A stretch of 19,475 bases of DNA from DATIJP01 sp964569185 (GTDB lineage Bacteria > Chlamydiota > Chlamydiia > Chlamydiales > Rhabdochlamydiaceae), in contig CAZMTP010000032.1 of assembly GCA_964569185.1 (NCBI GenBank), positions 1 to 19,475 of the forward strand. The letters run 5' to 3'. The notes beneath the pieces were generated by a model. The model had not been told where the DNA came from. It made no database searches and saw nothing but the letters and a program-made list of their open reading frames with translations. Numbering within the stretch: the stretch's first letter is position 1; each line of letters begins with the position of its first letter. Made by a program: the position numbers and the translations under genes. Below are positions 1 through 8,375 of the stretch, piece by piece.

Positions 1-162
1 AATCTGTGAAGGAAAAAAGTCTGTCGTACTGATATCAGGGCCGAATGTATTGGTTGTAGTGTCAAAGGTATTGACAACACTGCCTCCACCATCCACTGTG
101 ACATACAGAGTGCTCGCATACATAGAATGGAAGAATAAAAGCGCTAGTAGCCCAAGTCGCAT
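1..162 (-). CDS. 5' end of a secreted protein, possibly YVTN-type beta-propeller (partial)
   Basis: The reading frame is open from an ATG at 162 down to base 1, so 54 codons are visible and the rest lies outside the window. An AGGA ribosome binding site sits about 7 bases before the ATG. The first 16 or so residues (MRLGLLALLFFHSMYA) form a typical signal peptide with an Ala-rich cleavage region. The mature start reads LYVTVDGGGSVVNTFDTTTN, followed by a Phe-Gly-Pro-Asp turn, then Thr/Ser-rich sequence. This resembles the first blade of YVTN beta-propeller repeats (YVTN, Gly-rich turn, D-T-x-T-N). That family call is inference from about 30 residues. It is divergent from the peroxidase gene, with an 86-bp gap. 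Confidence 0.6.
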   Translation of the reverse strand, partial: MRLGLLALLFFHSMYASTLYVTVDGGGSVVNTFDTTTNTFGPDISTTDFFPSQI

Positions 163-248
163 AGAAATTCCTAACAAATCATTGCTCAATGATTTTTTAA
201 TTTTTTTTTCATGTCAATAATATTGTCACTGTTTTATCATTGCCAGCG

Positions 249-749
249 ATGGCAAAAATCAAATTGAAAGGAAATCCTATTCATACTAGCGGTGAGTTGC
301 CTGCTCTTCAGAGTAAGGCGCACGATTTTCAATTGGTGGACCAGGAGTTGAACAACCGTTCTTTAAAAGATTTCAAAGGCAAAAAAAAGATCCTTTCTAT
401 TGTGCCTAGTTTGGATACATCGGTTTGCTCATTGTCCGCTAAAAAATTCAACGAAGCGATGAAAAACTATCCGGATATCATGGTTCTAGTGATTTCTGCC
501 GACTCCCCTTTTGCACAAAAACGGGTCTGTGGTGCAGAGGGTCTTAAGAATATTGTGACTCTTTCGATGATGCGCTCTAAAGATTTTGCCAAGGATTATG
601 GCGTACTTATTGTCGATGGACCTTTAGCAGGCATTTGTGCCCGTGCGATTGTTGTTTTAGACGAAAATGACCGTGTGATTTACACAGAACTTGTCCCTGA
701 AATCACACAAGAGCCCAATTACAAGAAAGCATTAGAATCTGTAGAGTAA
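249..749 (+). CDS. tpx: Thiol peroxidase (Tpx, atypical 2-Cys peroxiredoxin)
   Basis: Reduces hydrogen peroxide and organic peroxides in the cytoplasm using thioredoxin. The 166-residue product has the family length. The start MAKIKLKGNPIHTSGELP matches the conserved Tpx N-terminus, so I prefer the ATG at 249 over the TTG at 240 in the same frame. There is no convincing ribosome binding site for either. The peroxidatic Cys is C60 in PSLDTSVC and the resolving Cys is C94 in RVCGAEG; their 34-residue spacing is normal for Tpx. The conserved C-terminal stretch ARAIVVLDE is present. The 3' end overlaps the end of the convergent malic enzyme gene by 31 bases, so the two transcripts are complementary at their tails. 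Confidence 0.95.
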   Translation: MAKIKLKGNPIHTSGELPALQSKAHDFQLVDQELNNRSLKDFKGKKKILSIVPSLDTSVCSLSAKKFNEAMKNYPDIMVLVISADSPFAQKRVCGAEGLKNIVTLSMMRSKDFAKDYGVLIVDGPLAGICARAIVVLDENDRVIYTELVPEITQEPNYKKALESVE

Positions 750-2395
750 TTGGGGATCCACATGATCTTATCGATCGTTTTTTCCACCTGATCTTCTTTC
801 AAAGAAATACGAGAAGCCCCTTCTTGGATTACAGTTTTAGCCACTTCGATGGCAATGTTTCGAGAGCAGGCGCGCAGATGGTCTAGTGTGGGAAAGAGAG
901 GCGCATAAGGATCTTTCAGCATAGGCGAATAGCGGCTTAAAGTTTTTGCAGCCCGTAAAAAAACTTGATCGCTTGCAAAAGAGGCCTTCGAAGCAATCAG
1001 CCCTAAACCCACACCAGGGAAAATGTACACATTATTGCATTGTGCGATCTGATACATTTTGTTGTTATAAGCCACCGGATCAAAAGGACTGCCAGTGGCA
1101 ATGATTGCCTCCCCTTTTGTCCATTGGATCAGATCTGCTGGATGGGCTTCTGATAAAGAGGTGGGATTAGAGAGAGGGAAAATCACGGGCCGTTTTGTAT
1201 ATTTTGCCATTTTGGTCACTATTTCTTCTGTGAAAGCGCCGCCTACTGTGGACACGCCAATCAAAATTGTGGGATGGCCATTTTCAATCACATCCAGAAG
1301 AGAGATATGAGAAGGATTTTTCACTTTCCACTGTTTGATTTTGGCAAAATCTTGGGCAAAACGTTTTTGATTTTCATCTGCCTCTTTTATCTGTGTGTGG
1401 ATGAGTCCTTGTTTATCCACCACATAAAAAAGCGCGCGGGCCTCTTTTTCTGTTAAATCGGTCTCACTAATGATGGCCTTGACGATTTTTTCACAGATTC
1501 CAATACCCGCAGAGCCGCCCCCTAAAAGCGCGATCCGTTGCTCTTTAAGACTTTGCCGCGACAGCTGCACAGCGCTTAAAACAGCAGCTAATACAACAGC
1601 TGCGGTCCCTTGAATATCATCATTGAAAGAACAGAGTTGAGTACGGTACCGGTTTAATAAAGTATAGGAATGCGATTTTGCAAAATCTTCCCATTGTAAA
1701 AGAATGTGCGGATATCTCTTTTTTATTGCCTGCACAAAACGGTCTACAAAATCGTCATATTCCCGCCCTGTAATACGCGGATGTTGCCAACCGATGTAAA
1801 GAGGATCCTCAAGCATCTGCTTGTTATTGGTTCCCACATCTAACAGAACAGGCAATGTACGCGCGGGGTGAATCCCGCCAAAAAGAGTATAGAGGGCTAA
1901 TTTTCCTACAGGGATGGCCATTCCGCCCACGCCCAGGTCGCCGAGCCCTAAAATCCTTTCGCCATCGGTCACAACGATCACATCGATCTCAGAGCGGCTA
2001 TAATTCTGAATAATTGCGTCTATTTTGTCTTTCAAGGGATAAGACAAATAAAGACCACGATGTTCGCGATAGAGACTACTATAATCTGTAGAGACCACCC
2101 CTACAGTGGGCGTATAGATGAGCGGCACCATCTCTTGCAGATGCTCAAACACCAAGCGATAGAATAGAATCTCATTGCGATTTTGCAGCGCACTCAAGAA
2201 AACAAATTTGGAGATATCGTCAGGCTGTTGCTTGAAATTGGCATAGCGTCGCTTGACCTGATCTTCAATACTCGATACACCGTAAGGCAATAGCCCTTGT
2301 AGGCCCAATGCATCACGCTCTTTTTCAGAAAATGCCATCCCCTTGTTTAATAAGGGATTATCGAGAATGGCTTCAGGCGGAATTTTTTTGCTCAT
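719..2395 (-). CDS. maeA: NAD-dependent malic enzyme
   Basis: Oxidative decarboxylation of malate to pyruvate with NAD(P) reduction, in the cytoplasm. The 558 residues align along their whole length with E. coli MaeA (SfcA). Visible motifs: LIYTPTVG with catalytic Tyr94; VVTDGERILGLGDLG (141-155) and MAIPVGKL with catalytic Lys165; metal ligands in QWEDFA (Glu236, Asp237) and FNDDIQGTAA (Asp259-260); the Rossmann glycine motif LGGGSAGIG (291-299); and the late QCNNVYIFPG stretch. The start overlaps the end of the upstream carrier gene by 23 bases, and no good ribosome binding site is visible, so translational coupling is likely. It is the last gene of a three-gene minus-strand operon. Sequence alone does not decide NAD versus NADP use; the family match favours NAD. 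Confidence 0.95.
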   Translation of the reverse strand: MSKKIPPEAILDNPLLNKGMAFSEKERDALGLQGLLPYGVSSIEDQVKRRYANFKQQPDDISKFVFLSALQNRNEILFYRLVFEHLQEMVPLIYTPTVGVVSTDYSSLYREHRGLYLSYPLKDKIDAIIQNYSRSEIDVIVVTDGERILGLGDLGVGGMAIPVGKLALYTLFGGIHPARTLPVLLDVGTNNKQMLEDPLYIGWQHPRITGREYDDFVDRFVQAIKKRYPHILLQWEDFAKSHSYTLLNRYRTQLCSFNDDIQGTAAVVLAAVLSAVQLSRQSLKEQRIALLGGGSAGIGICEKIVKAIISETDLTEKEARALFYVVDKQGLIHTQIKEADENQKRFAQDFAKIKQWKVKNPSHISLLDVIENGHPTILIGVSTVGGAFTEEIVTKMAKYTKRPVIFPLSNPTSLSEAHPADLIQWTKGEAIIATGSPFDPVAYNNKMYQIAQCNNVYIFPGVGLGLIASKASFASDQVFLRAAKTLSRYSPMLKDPYAPLFPTLDHLRACSRNIAIEVAKTVIQEGASRISLKEDQVEKTIDKIMWIPNYSTDSNAFL

Positions 2396-3653
2396 CTATT
2401 AGAGCTATATCTTTTTCTCTAAAATATTTCAAAACAACAAAGAGCCAAAGAAGATAGATCCCGATCAAGATCAGTGAAATATTGGAAAGCACAAAAAAGT
2501 TTAAACCTAAAATCAAAAAAGAGGCCAATGCTTTTGAAGTGCGGTAAGCAAAAATATCGATCACCGCTTTTGCCCGGAATTTCTCATCCGGTTTTAGAGG
2601 GATGTAGAGCATCTCTTTGATCACATTAAAGATTGAAAAATCGAATGATTTAATGGCAATAAAAGAAAGCGCAACCGCGCCAAATCCAGGAAAAAATAAA
2701 AAGGTAATTGCATTACATAAAAAGATCAGCGGCACAAAAAGATGCGATCCTCTGAGACTAAGCATCTGAATCAAAAGATAGGTGCCAATAAATTGAAGAA
2801 GAATGGTGCAGCTATGGACTACACTAAATGTTTTAGCAATATATTCTGTGCGCACATCTTTATCAGGATAAAGATGTTCTAGATAGTCATTAAACTGGAA
2901 ATCGACCAGTGTAGCCCCCGATTGCATCAGGACCACAATGGCCAAAATAAAAAGTAAGAATTTAGAGCTAGAGATCAGTTTGATTCCATGAATAAATCCG
3001 AGGGATTGAGTGGAAGGCAGCTGCTGCTTAATATTCTGTGCCGCGCTGTATTTAATAAGAAAATAGTAGGAACCTAAAAGCAGTAAATAAACGGGCGCGG
3101 AGAGATAAAGAAGCTGTTCTGATCCTACCTGCACAGCGCAAAAGCCGGGAAAAAAACTCCCCACAAGCGAACCGATACCCCCAACGCCAAAAAAAATGCC
3201 ATAGAGCAGTTTTGCCTGGTCCATTTTGATGGTAGTATGGATCACAGAATAGAGCTGCTGGAACATTAGCAAAATGTAAACCTCTTTCCAGATATAAAAT
3301 AAAAAGGGCAGAGAGTGGAACTGTTTCATGAATAGCGCGAAGAAAAGATTGCCCCCCATCACAAGCGCGATCGTGGCCAAAAAAAGCTTGGCACATCCCC
3401 ATTTGGGCAGAAAATGATTATAGAGCGACACAATCACGAAATTAAGTGGGATGACCGCCAGCCATGCATAGGGAAAAAATTGACTCGAGTAAGCATGGAT
3501 AAACAGCGAATTGCTCACCGGGCGGATAATGGCATACTCTGCGCAAATAAAAAATCCGCACAGCATCGAAAAAAGACAGAAGAATTTCTCCTGTCTGCTG
3601 AGTGAGAATAGAATCTCTTTAAACTGACTAAATCTTTTTTGAATCCCTAACAT
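2373..3653 (-). CDS. NTT/TLC (ATP/ADP translocase) family membrane carrier, short form
   Basis: A 426-residue, very hydrophobic protein with about eleven or twelve predicted membrane spans and a basic cytoplasmic N-terminus. It resembles the nucleotide transporters of chlamydiae and rickettsiae. The first span carries the Asn/Glu-Tyr-x-Ile-x-Arg type pattern (EYAIIRPVSNSL, 39-50). A Gly-rich helix lies at 150-166 (LYGIFFGVGGIGSLVGS). The late family signature KEMLYIPL (346-353) is followed by a charged loop and AKAVIDIFAYR. It is about 70-100 residues shorter than classical NTTs such as Npt1, so the substrate may differ, and ATP/ADP exchange should not be assumed. The start lies 4 bases after the stop of the HD gene, and the end overlaps maeA. 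Confidence 0.75.
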   Translation of the reverse strand: MLGIQKRFSQFKEILFSLSRQEKFFCLFSMLCGFFICAEYAIIRPVSNSLFIHAYSSQFFPYAWLAVIPLNFVIVSLYNHFLPKWGCAKLFLATIALVMGGNLFFALFMKQFHSLPFLFYIWKEVYILLMFQQLYSVIHTTIKMDQAKLLYGIFFGVGGIGSLVGSFFPGFCAVQVGSEQLLYLSAPVYLLLLGSYYFLIKYSAAQNIKQQLPSTQSLGFIHGIKLISSSKFLLFILAIVVLMQSGATLVDFQFNDYLEHLYPDKDVRTEYIAKTFSVVHSCTILLQFIGTYLLIQMLSLRGSHLFVPLIFLCNAITFLFFPGFGAVALSFIAIKSFDFSIFNVIKEMLYIPLKPDEKFRAKAVIDIFAYRTSKALASFLILGLNFFVLSNISLILIGIYLLWLFVVLKYFREKDIALIDEQKNSA

Positions 3654-3657
3654 AGAT

Positions 3658-4893
3658 TCAGAGTTTAGCAGGAATCTTTTCTAAAGACAAACTTTGCACG
3701 AAAGTTTGGGCATACTCAGGGGCAATGTAAACAAATCTTTGAGTGCTGCTTGGAATAGTGATTTCAGATAGCTCTGTGGCGGGGACCACATGGCCATTTT
3801 TCCGTAAAACAGAAAGAGAAAGCCCGCTATTTGGTTTCTTGTGAGAAGGTTCCCACTCCATATAGTGATCTGGGATGGAATAGTTTTTTTTGAATTCTTG
3901 GAGCTCTATTTCTGGCATCATGTTAGGGATCGCAATGGCTTTAAATCTTTTTTTTCTTGAACTGATACAGCTAGCATCCAAATAGTGGGGATGGGAAGGC
4001 TCTTCTGCCGCTTGATGCACATGGAGCAATACTTCTGCCTCGCTCATAGAAAGGTAGCCATTTAAATCCTGAAAATAGTGAGGGCTTTGGTAAAGATGTT
4101 GCATCAGCCGTGCCAGATGGAAAGAATAGGCTTTCACTGGAGGATATTGGTACAGGCGGCGGTACATGTAGTGGCGGGCCAGCAGCAGCGCTTCGCACGA
4201 TTCTAAGCCATTCTCTTCAATCCCGATTTTTTCACTATTGACAACACAGAGCATTTCAATCAGTTGCGAATAGTCAAAAAGCCCGTAGGAAAGACCTGTC
4301 GATTTCGCATCGCGCAATAGATAATCGATACGGTCAGCGCCCACAAAATCGCCTGATACAATTTGCGAGAACACCCTTTCCCAAGCATTAAAAGAGAGCC
4401 CAAGTCCTAGCTCATGAGACTTTTCTTCCCCTAATGAAAGTTTCAGAAGATCAGAAAGCACACGGCCTGTTTGGAACCTCTTTTCCATTTTTTGCCACAG
4501 CGGGGCAAGTTCATTAGACTGGATAATTTTTAGAGTCCAATATTCATGGCCTTTTTTGGAGAGTAGCCTTTTTTCTGCCACGTGAGAAAAAGGAAGATGG
4601 CCCAAGTCATGGCAGAGCGCGGCAAAACGCACGAGTTGCCGCCAATATTCTTTATCCGGTTCTTGATAATCTGCTTTTTTCGTGATCTGATTAAAGATGC
4701 GACTGGCAAGCTCCATGGTGCCCAAAGAGTGGCCAAAGCGGGTATGGGTCGCCCCAGGATAAACCAGATAGCAGATCCCCAGCTGATGCAGATAGTGCAG
4801 CCGCTGGAATAAGCGAGAATCGATCAGCTCTCGTTCCCATTCATTGAAATGGATAAATCCGTGGATCGCATCATAAATTTTTTCTAAAGACAT
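3658..4893 (-). CDS. HD-superfamily phosphohydrolase, SAMHD1/dGTPase-like
   Basis: Probable dNTP triphosphohydrolase, hydrolysing dNTPs to nucleosides and triphosphate in the cytoplasm. The 411-residue protein keeps the full metal-binding set of this branch: His55 in HTRFGHSLG, His95-Asp96 in CHDLGHLPFSH, and Asp187 in GADRIDYLLRDA. The last of these resembles the D-R-x-D-Y-x-x-R-D segment of SAMHD1 and the bacterial YdhJ-like proteins. The N-terminal IYDAIHGFI motif also fits that group. The C-terminal third (about 290-411) is not recognisable by motif. It is the first gene of the HD-carrier-malic enzyme operon. Nucleotide hydrolysis beside a nucleotide-type carrier suggests a shared role in nucleotide balance, which is inference. 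Confidence 0.85.
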   Translation of the reverse strand: MSLEKIYDAIHGFIHFNEWERELIDSRLFQRLHYLHQLGICYLVYPGATHTRFGHSLGTMELASRIFNQITKKADYQEPDKEYWRQLVRFAALCHDLGHLPFSHVAEKRLLSKKGHEYWTLKIIQSNELAPLWQKMEKRFQTGRVLSDLLKLSLGEEKSHELGLGLSFNAWERVFSQIVSGDFVGADRIDYLLRDAKSTGLSYGLFDYSQLIEMLCVVNSEKIGIEENGLESCEALLLARHYMYRRLYQYPPVKAYSFHLARLMQHLYQSPHYFQDLNGYLSMSEAEVLLHVHQAAEEPSHPHYLDASCISSRKKRFKAIAIPNMMPEIELQEFKKNYSIPDHYMEWEPSHKKPNSGLSLSVLRKNGHVVPATELSEITIPSSTQRFVYIAPEYAQTFVQSLSLEKIPAKL

Positions 4894-4943
4894 GGTTATA
4901 ATCTAACACACTAACTATTTTTTCCTATATACTGAAGGACCTT

Positions 4944-5681
4944 ATGATCAGCGTGACCATTCTCACAAAAAATAGCTCCCGCACCCTAAAAAAAACTTTA
5001 GACTCGACCCGCTCTTTTTCTGAGGTGCTGATTTTAGATACCGGCTCAGCAGATGATACTCTGCAAATAGCCAAAAACTATTCCAATGTAAAGATTCACA
5101 CCTCCCCTTTTTTAGGATTTGGGCCTTTGCACAATCTTGCCTCTGAGCGGGCCTCCTACGATTGGATCCTTTCTTTGGATAGCGATGAACTACTCAGTTC
5201 AGAATTAGTGAAAGAAATAGAAGCGCTTGCTTTGGATCCTTCTTGCATTTATTCGATTGAAAGGCAGAATTTTTTCAATGGCAAAGAGATCCGTTGGTGC
5301 GGCGGCTGGCATCCTGATCGCGTGATCCGGCTTTATAACCGTAAAACCACCCATTTTTCCAATGACCAAGTTCATGAAAAAGTATTAAAGCAAAATCTCA
5401 AAGAGATTTTCCTTTCCCATGCGATAGTGCATACCCCCTATTTAGAAATAGCCGATTTTCTAGATAAGATGCAGCACTACACCACACTCTTTGCCGCGCA
5501 AGCCAAAGAGAAAAAAAAGGTGACTGTTTTCAGCGCTTTATACCATAGCTTCTATGCGTTTATTAAAAGCTACATTTTCAAACGAGGTTTTTTAGGCGGC
5601 AAAGAAGGGCTGATCATCTCGATGTACAATGGCCACACCACTTTCTACAAATACCTCAAACTCGCTGAAAGAAAAAAATAA
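4944..5681 (+). CDS. Family 2 glycosyltransferase, WaaE/KdtX-like (LPS core)
   Basis: A 245-residue GT-A fold transferase. The N-terminus MISVTILTKNSSRTL, the nucleotide-binding stretch LILDTGSADDT (29-39) and the metal-binding DSD at 79-81 (SLDSDEL) define family GT2. The middle motif WCGGWHPDRVIRLYNR (118-133) and the C-terminal pattern FKRGFLGGKEGL ending in KYLKLAE are typical of the WaaE/KdtX subgroup, which adds a heptose-linked glucose in enterobacterial LPS. The sugar used here cannot be read from the sequence. An AAGGA ribosome binding site precedes the ATG by 4 bases. It is transcribed divergently from the HD gene across a 50-bp gap. Confidence 0.85.
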   Translation: MISVTILTKNSSRTLKKTLDSTRSFSEVLILDTGSADDTLQIAKNYSNVKIHTSPFLGFGPLHNLASERASYDWILSLDSDELLSSELVKEIEALALDPSCIYSIERQNFFNGKEIRWCGGWHPDRVIRLYNRKTTHFSNDQVHEKVLKQNLKEIFLSHAIVHTPYLEIADFLDKMQHYTTLFAAQAKEKKKVTVFSALYHSFYAFIKSYIFKRGFLGGKEGLIISMYNGHTTFYKYLKLAERKK

Positions 5682-5732
5682 ATAAGAAGACTCCTTCGGG
5701 CACGGGCATATTTAGGACGCAGTCTCCTTATT
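5681..5732. repeat. Imperfect inverted repeat just after the glycosyltransferase stop
   Basis: The arms AATAAGAAGACT (5681-5692) and AGTCTCCTTATT (5721-5732) pair at 11 of 12 positions and enclose a 28-base loop. The left arm begins at the last base of the stop codon. It could end transcription of the glycosyltransferase gene, but the loop is long and no uridine tract follows directly, so I do not call it a terminator. Confidence 0.4.
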
Positions 5733-5880
5733 CTTTCCCCTTATTCTCTACTGGCTCAATCTGTGTCTTATCTTTTATTTGTAAAGCGAAGCGTGCCAAA
5801 ATTTCATATTGATAAGAAGTTGTGGTTCGCGAACGTAGTGAGCGGGTGGTTAAATTATTTTTACCTCGAATACGTAACAT
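5728..5880 (-). CDS. Small ORF (50 codons) in the glycosyltransferase-cydA gap, doubtful
   Basis: An uninterrupted minus-strand frame starts at an ATG at 5880 and encodes MLRIRGKNNLTTRSLRSRTT, then Tyr/Glu and aliphatic residues, and ends in a Lys/Glu-rich tail (ENKGKE). The frame stays open a further 11 codons upstream and includes a GTG. No ribosome binding site is visible before the ATG or the GTG. The frame spans a perfect palindrome GTTCGCGAAC (5825-5834). It may be a real small basic protein, the remnant of one, or a chance frame inside a dispersed repeat. I do not recognise a family. The rest of the 5682-5973 gap holds no other gene that I can see. Confidence 0.3.
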   Translation of the reverse strand: MLRIRGKNNLTTRSLRSRTTTSYQYEILARFALQIKDKTQIEPVENKGKE

Positions 5881-5973
5881 AAAGGTTATGCAACACACCC
5901 GGGCAGGGGCAAGTTAAAGAGAAATATGCAGGATATTATTTGATATGCTATGGTCTTTCAAAAGACTATTTTT

Positions 5974-7332
5974 ATGGATGTTGAAATTCTTTCGCGCCTT
6001 CAATTTGCTTTCGTGATCACCTTTCATTTTATCTATCCTCCGCTGAGTATTGGGCTATCGCTCGCACTCATCATGATGGAGGGAATGTATCTCAAAACAA
6101 AAGATCCAATGTGGGAAAAAATGACCCGCTTCTGGGTCAAAGTGTTCTCCCTCACCTTTGCACTGGGCGTTGCTACGGGCATTCCTTTGCAATTTTCTTT
6201 GGGAACTAACTGGTCGCGCTATTCTCGCTTTGTGGGAGATGTATTCGGAAGTTTGCTCGGCGCGGAAGGATTTTTTGCTTTTCTTGTCGAAGCAGGTTTT
6301 CTAGGTATTTTGTTATTTGGTTGGAAACGGGTCAAGCCCACCGTCCACTTTTTAGCGACCATTATGGTCGCTTTAGGTGCCCATTTTAGTGCCATCTGGA
6401 TTGTGAGCACCAATTCGTGGATGCAAAAACCATCTGGTTATCGTATTGCGACAGATGTGGGCGGCGAGCAGGTGGCGCAGGTGACTGACTGGTGGGAAAT
6501 GTTTTTAAGCCCGACCAATTTAAGCCATCTGACCCATGTGCTCTTGGCCTGCTGGCTCACAGGCGCTTTTTTAATCATCAGCGTCTCTGCCTACTATCTT
6601 CTGAAAAATAAATACCAGGAATTTGCTAAAAGATCGATGAAAGTAGGACTGATCATCGCTGGATCTTGTGTGATTTTTCAACTCATTTCTGCAGATCATT
6701 TAGGACGTAAAATTGGAGAAAACAATCCTGCAAAGCTCGCTGCTTTTGAAGGGATCTATAAAACAGCGCCCTCGACGCCCTCTTATGTTTTGGTTTGGGT
6801 CGATGCAAAAATTGATAAAGTTTATGGATTAAAAATCCCTGGAGTCATGAGCTTTTTGATGCACCGCGATTTAACAACGCCGGTGCAAGGCTTGGACCAA
6901 TTTCCAAGAGAAGAATGGTCCTTTGTGCCTGCTGTATTTCAAGTCTACCACTTGATGGTGGCTATGTGGGTGCTCATGTTCATTGGTGCGGCGTTTGGAA
7001 TCTATTGCTGGCGTAAGAACCGTTGGAAAATGCATCCCCTACTGCTTAAATTTTTAGTGATTGCGGTGATTTTTCCTCAACTTGCCAATGTTGGCGGCTG
7101 GTATAGCACCTGTATGGGAAGACAGCCATGGCTAGTTTATAAACTGATGAAGACCAAAGATGCCTACTCTCTTGTCTTGACCAAGGGACAGGTGATCGGT
7201 TCTTTGATGATGTTTGTAGTGATGTATCTGCTCTTTTTTGCTCTTTTTCTACTTTTGCTGGATAAAAAGATTAAAAATGGCCCTGATGTGATAGAAGAGG
7301 AGCTCCCTTATCGGGATGTGTTTAAAAAATGA
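5974..7332 (+). CDS. cydA: Cytochrome bd-type quinol oxidase subunit I
   Basis: Membrane subunit that binds the haems and quinol and reduces oxygen to water at low oxygen tension. I start it at the ATG at 5974 (MDVEILSRLQFAF), because CydA proteins begin almost exactly there; the in-frame ATG at 5950 would add eight unsupported residues. On this numbering, His18 in ITFHFIYPPL, His188 in HLTHVLLACWLTG and Met328 in YHLMVAMW match the haem b595/d and b558 ligands. Glu98 and Glu106 in GAEGFFAFLVEAGFLG match the conserved pair, and GRQPW is present near residue 382. At 452 residues it is about 70 shorter than E. coli CydA and has a short Q-loop (NPAKLAAFEG onward). Its TGA overlaps the cydB ATG. 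Confidence 0.95.
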   Translation: MDVEILSRLQFAFVITFHFIYPPLSIGLSLALIMMEGMYLKTKDPMWEKMTRFWVKVFSLTFALGVATGIPLQFSLGTNWSRYSRFVGDVFGSLLGAEGFFAFLVEAGFLGILLFGWKRVKPTVHFLATIMVALGAHFSAIWIVSTNSWMQKPSGYRIATDVGGEQVAQVTDWWEMFLSPTNLSHLTHVLLACWLTGAFLIISVSAYYLLKNKYQEFAKRSMKVGLIIAGSCVIFQLISADHLGRKIGENNPAKLAAFEGIYKTAPSTPSYVLVWVDAKIDKVYGLKIPGVMSFLMHRDLTTPVQGLDQFPREEWSFVPAVFQVYHLMVAMWVLMFIGAAFGIYCWRKNRWKMHPLLLKFLVIAVIFPQLANVGGWYSTCMGRQPWLVYKLMKTKDAYSLVLTKGQVIGSLMMFVVMYLLFFALFLLLLDKKIKNGPDVIEEELPYRDVFKK

Positions 7333-8360
7333 TCACTTTAGAATTTTTGCAACTACTCACCTATTTTGTGATGATGTTCGCAGTGATTGCCTATGCCACT
7401 TTAGACGGATTTGATTTGGGCGTTGGAGCGCTTCATCTTTTAACCAAAGGAGATGACCAGCGACGCGTGATGATCAATGCCATTGGCCCTGTTTGGGACG
7501 GCAATACCACATGGATTGTGATTGGCAGCGGCGTGATGTTTGCAGGATTTCCTAGAGCCTTTGCTAATCTGACCTCTGGATTTTACACAGCGACGATGAT
7601 CTTGCTATTTGGGTTTATGTTGCGTGCCGCATCGATTGAATTCCGCAGCAAAAAAACCAGTTATACTTGGCGCTATTTTTGGGATTTCTGTTTTGCTGCA
7701 GCCAGTCTGATTTTAGCCCTATCTGTGGGGCTGATCATTGGAAATATGATTGAAGGGGTTCCCCTTAATGAACACGGGATTTACGAAGGCGGCCTCTTTC
7801 AACTCTTTTCGCCTTATACCATTTTAGTGGCGCTTTTTAGCCTTTCTCTTTTTACCATGCATGGTTCTATCTATTTGCTTATGAAAACAGAAGGCGAATT
7901 CCGCAATAAAGTGCACCGCTGGATCCGTCCCCTTGTCACTCTGTTTCTGGCACTATGGGCATTGACGACATGTGGCACCTTTATTTTTAATCCGCATATG
8001 ATCGCCCCTTTTTTTAACCATCCTATCCTTTCTATTTTTATCTTTTTAAGTTTGGGATTTATTGGCGGCATTCTCTACTTTGTACATGAAAAAAAAGATG
8101 GCATCGCTTTTTTATGCTCCTGCCTCTCTATCGTTTTTTTACTGGTTCTGTTTAGTATAGGAACCTTTCCCAATATTTTACGCTCTTCGGTGGAACCGCT
8201 AAATCGCTCATTAACACTCTATAATAGTTCGGCATCAAAAACAGCGCTCTATGTGATGGGGCTGATAGGACTCACTGGCATCCCCTTAAGTTTTTTTTAT
8301 GTCTCCTATATCCACAAAGTATTTAAAGGAAAAGTCAAGTTAGACCATACTAGCTATTAA
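7329..8360 (+). CDS. cydB: Cytochrome bd-type quinol oxidase subunit II
   Basis: Partner membrane subunit of CydA. The 343-residue protein has the usual length and the family marks: YATLDGFDLGVGAL near residue 22 and WDGNTTWIVIGSGVMFAGFP near residue 57. Eight or so further hydrophobic spans follow. It begins inside the cydA stop (ATGA overlap), so the pair is translationally coupled. No cydX-like small subunit is visible after it. The next gene starts 15 bases downstream. Confidence 0.95.
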   Translation: MITLEFLQLLTYFVMMFAVIAYATLDGFDLGVGALHLLTKGDDQRRVMINAIGPVWDGNTTWIVIGSGVMFAGFPRAFANLTSGFYTATMILLFGFMLRAASIEFRSKKTSYTWRYFWDFCFAAASLILALSVGLIIGNMIEGVPLNEHGIYEGGLFQLFSPYTILVALFSLSLFTMHGSIYLLMKTEGEFRNKVHRWIRPLVTLFLALWALTTCGTFIFNPHMIAPFFNHPILSIFIFLSLGFIGGILYFVHEKKDGIAFLCSCLSIVFLLVLFSIGTFPNILRSSVEPLNRSLTLYNSSASKTALYVMGLIGLTGIPLSFFYVSYIHKVFKGKVKLDHTSY

Positions 8361-8375
8361 ACTAAGGAGTTTCAC

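Noticed and set aside
240..248. TTG start adding three residues to Tpx
   Set aside because: The family N-terminus begins at the ATG at 249 and no ribosome binding site favours the TTG.
3052..3402. 116-residue frame on the minus strand inside the carrier gene
   Set aside because: It lies in another frame of a clear membrane-protein gene, has no ribosome binding site and no recognisable features.
4926..4933. TATACT as -10 box of the glycosyltransferase gene
   Set aside because: Transcription would start about 4 bases before the ATG and exclude the AAGGA ribosome binding site, so it cannot serve this start.
5950..5973. ATG start adding eight residues to CydA
   Set aside because: CydA proteins begin at MD-x-x-x-LSR, matching the ATG at 5974; the extra residues have no family support.
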